Assembly (NCBI GenBank): GCA_001692895.1
Contig: KV748206.1
Location: 814,434 to 878,433 of the forward strand
DNA length: 64,000 nucleotides
Reading direction: 5' to 3'
DNA from: Cenococcum geophilum 1.58
Lineage: Eukaryota > Ascomycota > Dothideomycetes > Gloniales > Gloniaceae
Shown here: positions 58,127 through 64,000 of the stretch, in pieces
How the letters are laid out: each line of letters starts with the position of its first letter
Numbering within the stretch: position 1 is the stretch's first letter
The notes under the pieces: model-generated
Told to the model about the DNA's origin: nothing
The model's input: the letters and a program-made list of their open reading frames with translations, nothing else
The model's database searches: none
Translations under genes and position numbers: made by a program

Positions 58127-59943
58127 ATGGCGTACACGACAAATGGCATTGCAATCGTTGTCGTATTGTGCTATACTATAACTCTTCTCACCTATCGCCT
58201 AGTCTTTTCTCCGCTCGCGAAGTTCCCCGGGCCTAAAATCGCAGCTGCAAGTGGCTGGTACGAGTTCTATCACGACTGTTGGAGAAATGGCAAATACATC
58301 TTTGAGATCGAAAGGTTGCATAAGATATACGGACCGATTGTTCGAATCAATCCGTGGGAACTGTCTATACATGACCCGGAATTCTACAAAGAACTATATG
58401 TCTCGGGAAGTGTGAGGCGGACAGAGCTATACAGCCACTTTGCGGAAGGCGTTGATCTAGAAGGTAGGCAGGATACAACTCCTCCGCATTCACGTTGTCT
58501 TTCTTGCCTAACATTGAACAGGATCTCACGTTTTGACAATCTCGCACGAAGGTCATCGTGCACGCCGTAAACCGCTCGAGCCATATTTTTCACGCCTTGG
58601 TATAGCTAAATTGGAACCACTGCTTCACGAGCATGTCGAACGGCTTCACGATCGCTTGAACAGATACAAGGATTCCGGAACCGTCCTTCGTCTCGACCAC
58701 ATATTTACGGCGTTTTCGGGAGACGTGGTTCATAACACTTGCTGTGACGATGAATCAAGATTCTTGGAGGATCCTGAGTTTGCTCCACACCTGTATGTTT
58801 CCTTTCCGAGGGAAAAGAAGGCTTTGCGTGCTGAACTTGAAAGATACAACATGCTCCACACATTCCACAGAGCGTTTCCTCTGTTCATCGGATTTCCGGT
58901 TCTAATAAAGTATGGTTAAGACTCTTGACATGGAAACGCTTTAACATCAAACAGGCTTGCATTTTTGATACCGGAATCAGTCCAAATTCGGCTGAACCCT
59001 GGCATCAAAGCTCTCCTTGATGCCAAGAATCTCGCCATCCAGCATATCCGCTCAACTAAGCAAAAAAAGATCTACGAAGGGGATGCCATTGACTCCACAG
59101 CACGGAAATCACTCATACATCATATCCTCAGTAGCTCGCTACCCGAGTCTGAAAAGTCGGAAGAGCGACTTACCAAAGAAGTACAAGTTTTGCTCGGTGC
59201 TGGCACTGTGACAACGGCTACGACTTTGGCTTTTATCTGCTACTACATCCTTGCAGACCAAAACATTCGATCAAAATTATGTGAAGAGCTTAATGCCTTC
59301 TCTGCAAGTACGCCGGGAAAAGCAGCCAGCTGGGCTGCTTTAGAGACCCTGCCATTTTTGCAAGCAGTCATCAAAGAAGGCCTCCGGTAGTCATCCCCTC
59401 TCGCTGAAGCCGAAATTTCTGGCTAACATATGCCCTTGCTTACATTCTACACAGTCTGAGCTTTGGTATAATGCACCGACTACCACGATGCTCACCCGAT
59501 GTCCCGCTGAGATATAAGAGCTTCACCATTCCCCGCGGTACACCTGTCGGTATGAGCGCCTACCTCATGCACATAGTTGAAGATGTCTACCCGGAACCAT
59601 TCTCATTTCGGCCTGAGCGTTGGCTCGGTGATATAGACCCGCGCATGAATCGCTACCTTGTCCCATTCGCCAGAGGCTCAAGAAGCTGCTTAGGCATGAA
59701 GTAAGTACTCTTGAATCTGGATGCTCGGAGGCCTCTACGGTCTCTGCAAAGGACAACGTTAACGCAAGTAGTTTGGCAATGGCTGAAATCAACCTTGTCA
59801 TAGCCTCGCTCTTTCAGAATGACGCAGTAGGGATGCGAATGGAGCTGTTCAATACAGATGAAAGTGATGTGGAGCAGGCGCATGACTTTATGATTCCAAT
59901 GCCCAGATTAGATTCAAAAGGGGTCCGCGTCCGAATCTGTTAG
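58127..59943 (+). CDS. Cytochrome P450 monooxygenase
   Basis: Haem-thiolate oxygenase, endoplasmic reticulum-anchored. Exons 58127-58463, 58522-58909, 58955-59386, 59455-59700 and 59772-59943 give 524 aa. The N-terminal helix (IAIVVVLCYTITLLTYRLVF) is followed by the hinge FPGPK. RRKPLEPYFSR is the helix-C Trp/Arg region of fungal P450s. The I-helix is GAGTVTTATTLA, the ExxR is EGLR at the end of exon 3, and the haem loop is FARGSRSCLGM with Cys464. An in-frame ATG at 58046 would add 27 residues. I chose 58127 because the membrane helix then starts at the usual place. It is the only tailoring gene beside the terpene synthase, divergently placed, and probably hydroxylates its product (inference from context). 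Intact, no RIP stops. Confidence 0.9.
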
Positions 59944-60227
59944 TGTGGAATCAACCGATCGCAGAGACGAACATGGAAGAATCCCTTGCTTGATAGCTGC
60001 AAGGCATCAAAATTCTTCAAATACCCGAGGCATCCTTGCGTGATTCAGGATTCTGCTGATTTAGATCGTGAGCGCTGTTGCCTGAACTACTAATTCTTTA
60101 CAAATTTCAGCCACGATTATTTTCAGCATACATGGGCAACCCTAGTTTATACTAGTACTAGTATACTAGGATTACTAGGATTACTAGCCTTGGCGCTAGG
60201 CTTGGCACACAAAATCAATGAAGCTTC
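59944..60227. other. P450 3' flank
   Basis: 284 bp up to the second solo LTR's target duplication. It contains a short CTAG-rich patch (ACTAGTACTAGTATACTAGG near 60148-60167). No gene. Confidence 0.4.
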
Positions 60228-60505
60228 TGTCGATCGGTAGTCCGTGCACCGATTGTAAGAAAAGAATGATGACTCTGTCTCATTGCAAGAGGTCCTAGAA
60301 CTTCATTATATACACAAAGTAGATGAAAAGACTGACGTCGACACTGACGTTGATACTGACGTCAATTTGAAACTGTTACCCCATAGCCATTTGATCGACA
60401 TTGAGTATAGGGTAATGGAAGGGTAATAGAAATAGTATGAAGTCATAAGGTGTAGGTAACTAGAACAGGAATAAGGTAGTCACAAAAACCAGACCTCGAT
60501 CGACA
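60228..60505 (+). mobile_element. Solo LTR, 278 bp, with 5-bp target duplication
   Basis: Starts TGTCGATCGGTAGTCCGTGC and ends CTCGATCGACA, a 9-bp inverted terminal pair, flanked by GCTTC on both sides (60223-60227, 60506-60510). It shares its first ~55 bases and last ~10 with the solo LTR at 25845, but the middle is longer (GACGTCGACACTGACGTTGA repeats near 60330-60365). Confidence 0.88.
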
Positions 60506-60539
60506 GCTTCAAACCCCCATATTATCGCAGTCTTGTATA

Positions 60540-62735
60540 CAAAGCATGGTGTTGAAGTACTACTAGCTACCAAACCACGGAATCTCATTGATTATCTCAT
60601 CGGTAAACCTTGGGATAGCCTCATCCTCTGCTGGATCCATTACCAACCCCATACCCTCGTCAGTAGATAGTTGAATGAGGCCTTGTTTGATCTAACTACC
60701 GACACACTCAATCATCTCAATACTGATAGGATTGAGGCGCAGTCTGTCCCAACTACAAGTCCTTCGCGCGTCTGAAAAAACCCTCTCTGCTTCTGCAGAT
60801 TCCGGTGGTATTAAGAGTATAGAGATAGCCATACAACTCAGCTTTGGATAGCGGCGTCTCTGCTGCGGACGACACTACCATTGGAGCGGTGTCTCATCTT
60901 CATCCAGTATCTCAACCTCGCCTTTGTAAAAGGCCTCAAAACTATCGTAGTCTACCGGCGTTATGGTGTTTGTAACGCTGACCTCGCTTTTTAACCGATT
61001 GAATTCGACAGATTCCCGCTTTCTCTTCTTCGGACGCGGTGGTAGTAGCTCTGGCATCTCCGGAATCTCATTACCACTTAGTAATACTATGCTCTTGTAG
61101 TCCTTTACCTAAATTTGAGTGGCCTTTGCAACCGCTGGCTTGATCCAGGATGGATGCCAGTTCTTCTTAATGTAGGTAAGGCGCTTTAAAGGATCGAGAA
61201 GGAGAGCGGCGGTATAGACAGGGACCTCGTCAGAGCGTTTGTAATACTTGTCGATAATAAACCATCCTATTTCAATTGAAGTGAGCATTAGATCGTCGCG
61301 AGTAGCAAGGGACTTGTATTTCATCTAGTAAAACGTCAGTAAAGGTACAAAAATAAGATTTAACGGACCTTCTGCTGTTCGTAGTGACGGAGGAGAATAT
61401 CTATGGTCATAAGAGCAGAGGAGATAGATGATTTATCGCCCTCGCTGTATAACGTCGCGGCTGCGAATAGTTGTAGAAATAGGTGCGCTTTCTGTAGAAA
61501 ATCCTAATCTTCGGCAGTCAGATAGTTATCAGGTCCTAGGTTAGCTTTATTCTCTGTATAGAAGTCTATTATCTTATCCTTTTTCGCCAGAGCCTTAGTA
61601 ATAAGCAAATACTATAAGCACCACCGCGTCTTGTTGTCTAGTTCTAGACGTAGATTTACGGTCCTTTGCTATAGCTTTACGCGAATAGAACTGCCTTTGA
61701 TCCACTTTGTAAGGCTATGAAGTTGTTAAAGTGGTGGTAAAGCTTCTAGTTGATCAATTTTCTAGTGTTAAGGATCCTGACTATCGCAACTCTGACTACA
61801 CTCACGTCCGCGGCGATTTGAAGGTGTTGTGAGGATCTTAGTAAAGCGGTCGAAAAGCTCTTCGCCTGGGATAAGAGATGAGGCATCTAAAGCTGCTTAA
61901 AGGGCTTCTTTTGAAGACGCGAGAAGGAAGGCTTAAAGGGATAGATTGATGATATGACCAATACAGCGGACGCGGCGTTCTTTGGCGTTGAATTGAATCT
62001 AGTAAGTAGACAGTTAGTTAAGGACTTAGAATATAAAGATAACCTACCTAGTGGTTTGAAAGAAGGCAAGATTTAAGTACTTCTAAGCATATATCGTTTG
62101 AACTCGCGTTATCGCCATCCAATTTTCGATGTAATTTGATGCTTCTTAAGAACCTAAAGAATGAGGTTTGCTTAGGCCTTACCTAAGTAATCGTCTGGAC
62201 ATTCAACGAGTCCCAGAAGCGCCTTTTAAAGCCGATATTTATAATCAACCTATTAATCGCAGACCCCAAGGAAGGAGTAGTTGTGAGGTGAGGTTTAGAG
62301 GTCAGATTAAATATAAATCAGACCATTAGCCTGCGCAAGACTAGTTTGAAGCTGTCGAAGGTAAAGGTCGTAATTTAAGGCTATAAGACGAACCGTAGAG
62401 TGACGACTAGCAACTAGATAAGACTTAATAGCTGGATTATAGGCTAGAGCTAGTTGTCGTAGTACTGGCCACTTAACCGTAGAGAACGCGACTCTGTCTA
62501 CTATAAGTAATCTAATAATAGCTTCTCGATAAGCTATTGGATTGAAGATGCGCTATAGGGCTTTAGTTAATATAGTAGTTTGAAAATAGCTTAGGATTGA
62601 CTGCTGTTAAATCTCTGGCGAAAAGGATAATAACGGAGTGATTGTAGATAATTAAGTCTAAAGGCCTAGAATTAGGATAAAGTATTCGACAATAATATAA
62701 GGCGTTATTTCTATATGGAGAAGATTATAGGGGAT
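60540..62735 (-). pseudogene. hAT-family transposase remnant
   Basis: The minus strand reads as a hAT transposase in pieces. Near 61900-62020 it reads (RVRCIGHIINLSLQAFL, the conserved CxxHxxNL-type block). Near 61109-61324 it reads KSLATRDDLMLTSIEIGWFI followed by AALLLDPLKRLTYI. At 60580-60760 comes the C-terminal dimerisation region (GFFRRAK..., IECVGSWIKQGL). Scattered stops and frameshifts break it, but it is far less TpA-biased than the 29-53 kb block, so it is younger or decayed in another way. No terminal repeats were identified. Confidence 0.75.
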
Positions 62736-62739
62736 TTAA

Positions 62740-64000
62740 ATAATAATAATTCATTGCTTAACGTCCGATTTGGATCCCTATTAGGCCTACGCAGACTACT
62801 CCTTATTTACATATAGGGAGAAAACTCAAATTAAGAAAGACTTAACTTAAGAAAACCCTATAATCCATCTCCCTACCTTTTAAGGCTTGCCTATAAGGCG
62901 CCTGTAAGGCGCCTACAAGTCACCTATAGTGCTCCTACTACCTTACTTTTTAACCTCTTTAGGAACCACTGCTGCCGTAATAAGCCTACGGACGCGCTAG
63001 TATTGTATACTTTACTCTACTACTATAGAGTTATTAGGGGCCGCCCGTTGCTCGCCCCCCCGCCCTCTATTATTATTTCCTTTATAACCTAAAACTGGTT
63101 TAGTATATTTTAGCTAATAAGCCACTAGGTAACCACCTTAAGGCCTTTTTATATTAAGAGTAGTATCTTATAATTCTCTATGCTAGCTACTAAAAGTATT
63201 ACTTCTTAGTTAGTGCGTAAGGGGCATAATAGTATTATATATTTTAGTATCTGTCTTAGCTAGCTATATTTACATCTTAGGCTACCTACTAAGATACCTA
63301 CCTAGTAGAGCTAGTCTTTTAGTCCTATTATTCCTATTCTTAAAAGTGTTACTATTATATTTTCTACCTTTATTAGGCCTTCTTAGAGCCCTAAAGTATT
63401 TACCCCCTATAGCGTTAACTATACTACGGCTTAGGTTCCTCTTACCTTAATTAGCCTTTATACCTTTAACTTTTATATACCTTTTTAGCGTTAGTTTAGC
63501 TAATATTATATTACGGTAGATAGTTTCCTAGTATTCTTTTATACTCTACTTTAGCTCCTTTTTCTCTCTTACTATTATTCTTACTGGCCTCTTATATATC
63601 TTTCTTCCTCCTCTATATAGGCCTAGGCCCTAAAGTAGTACTATTTTTCTTCTACTTTCTTTACCTATTTCTCTAATATATCTTCCCTACTTTAGGGTTA
63701 TTAGTTTATTCTCCTATAAGGCGCCCTAAGGTCCCTCTATAGTTTATTTAGGCGTATCTTAATATACTTTATAATATTAGAGTTATATTCCTTTTACGCC
63801 CTTTATATTGCAGTGGCTTTAATATATAGTTATAGGGGGGGAATATTAGCTTCCTTCTTAAGCAGTACTGTAGCCGTTTACTTATATCCGCCTATTATAC
63901 TCTAAAGGTAGGCTATTTAGACCTTTTAGAGTGGTTTAAGAAGTAATTTAGGGGGGCCTTTCTTAGATTCTCTAATGGCCCAGATACTAGACCTATATAT
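62740..64000 (-). mobile_element. Second LINE copy, inverted, truncated by the window end
   Basis: From 62741 (TAATAATAATTCATTGCTTA) onwards this is the reverse complement of the LINE sequence upstream of 43337, including the ATT-rich tail, the TAGTCTGCGTAGGCC segment and the RNase H region. It is RIPped with many C/T differences from the first copy. The 5' part lies beyond the window. Confidence 0.8.

Overview
The window is nuclear DNA of a filamentous ascomycete (Pezizomycotina). The genes have short GT-AG introns. They encode typical ascomycete families: a Xi-class glutathione transferase, a fungal chimeric terpene synthase and a class II fructose-bisphosphate aldolase. The repeats carry the scar of repeat-induced point mutation (RIP), with TpA-rich sequence and transposon frames broken mainly where CAA/CAG or TGG codons have become stops. 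No species can be named from the sequence.

Layout. (1) 1-3000: RIP-degraded Ty1/copia remnant, then a tandem array that folds back on itself. (2) 3000-25300: ordinary gene-bearing DNA. It holds fructose-bisphosphate aldolase (minus strand, 21 exons by my reading), mitochondrial ribosomal protein bL9 (minus) sharing a 364-bp divergent promoter with a membrane-anchored ubiquitin protease, a Gfo/Idh/MocA oxidoreductase, a conserved unknown protein, a short-chain dehydrogenase, an M28 glutamate-carboxypeptidase-like protein, a beta-lactamase-fold serine hydrolase and a broken F-box gene. (3) 25800-28800: a solo LTR and an intact eight-exon glutathionyl-hydroquinone-reductase-type GST. (4) 28837-53302: about 24 kb of nested, RIPped transposons: two short non-coding LTR elements (TRIMs), a Gypsy element inside a Tad-like LINE, pogo/Fot1 and Tc1/mariner remnants, palindromic MITEs and a hAT element with an 8-bp target duplication. 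(5) 53726-59943: an unRIPped gene island with two divergent, apparently intact genes, a chimeric class I terpene synthase (cyclase plus prenyltransferase) and a cytochrome P450. The intergenic space between them is packed with nested inverted-repeat elements. (6) 60228-64000: a second solo LTR, a decayed hAT transposase and an inverted second copy of the LINE 3' end running off the window.

How it fits together. The housekeeping block shows no pathway clustering beyond the bL9m/deubiquitinase pair. The terpene synthase should make its own C20 or C25 prenyl diphosphate and cyclise it, and the P450 next door would oxidise the hydrocarbon. This is a minimal di- or sesterterpenoid cluster in a transposon-rich compartment, and it is the best candidate here for an undescribed system. 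All splice models were made by eye. For each I checked that exon lengths keep the frame, and protein lengths match the families.
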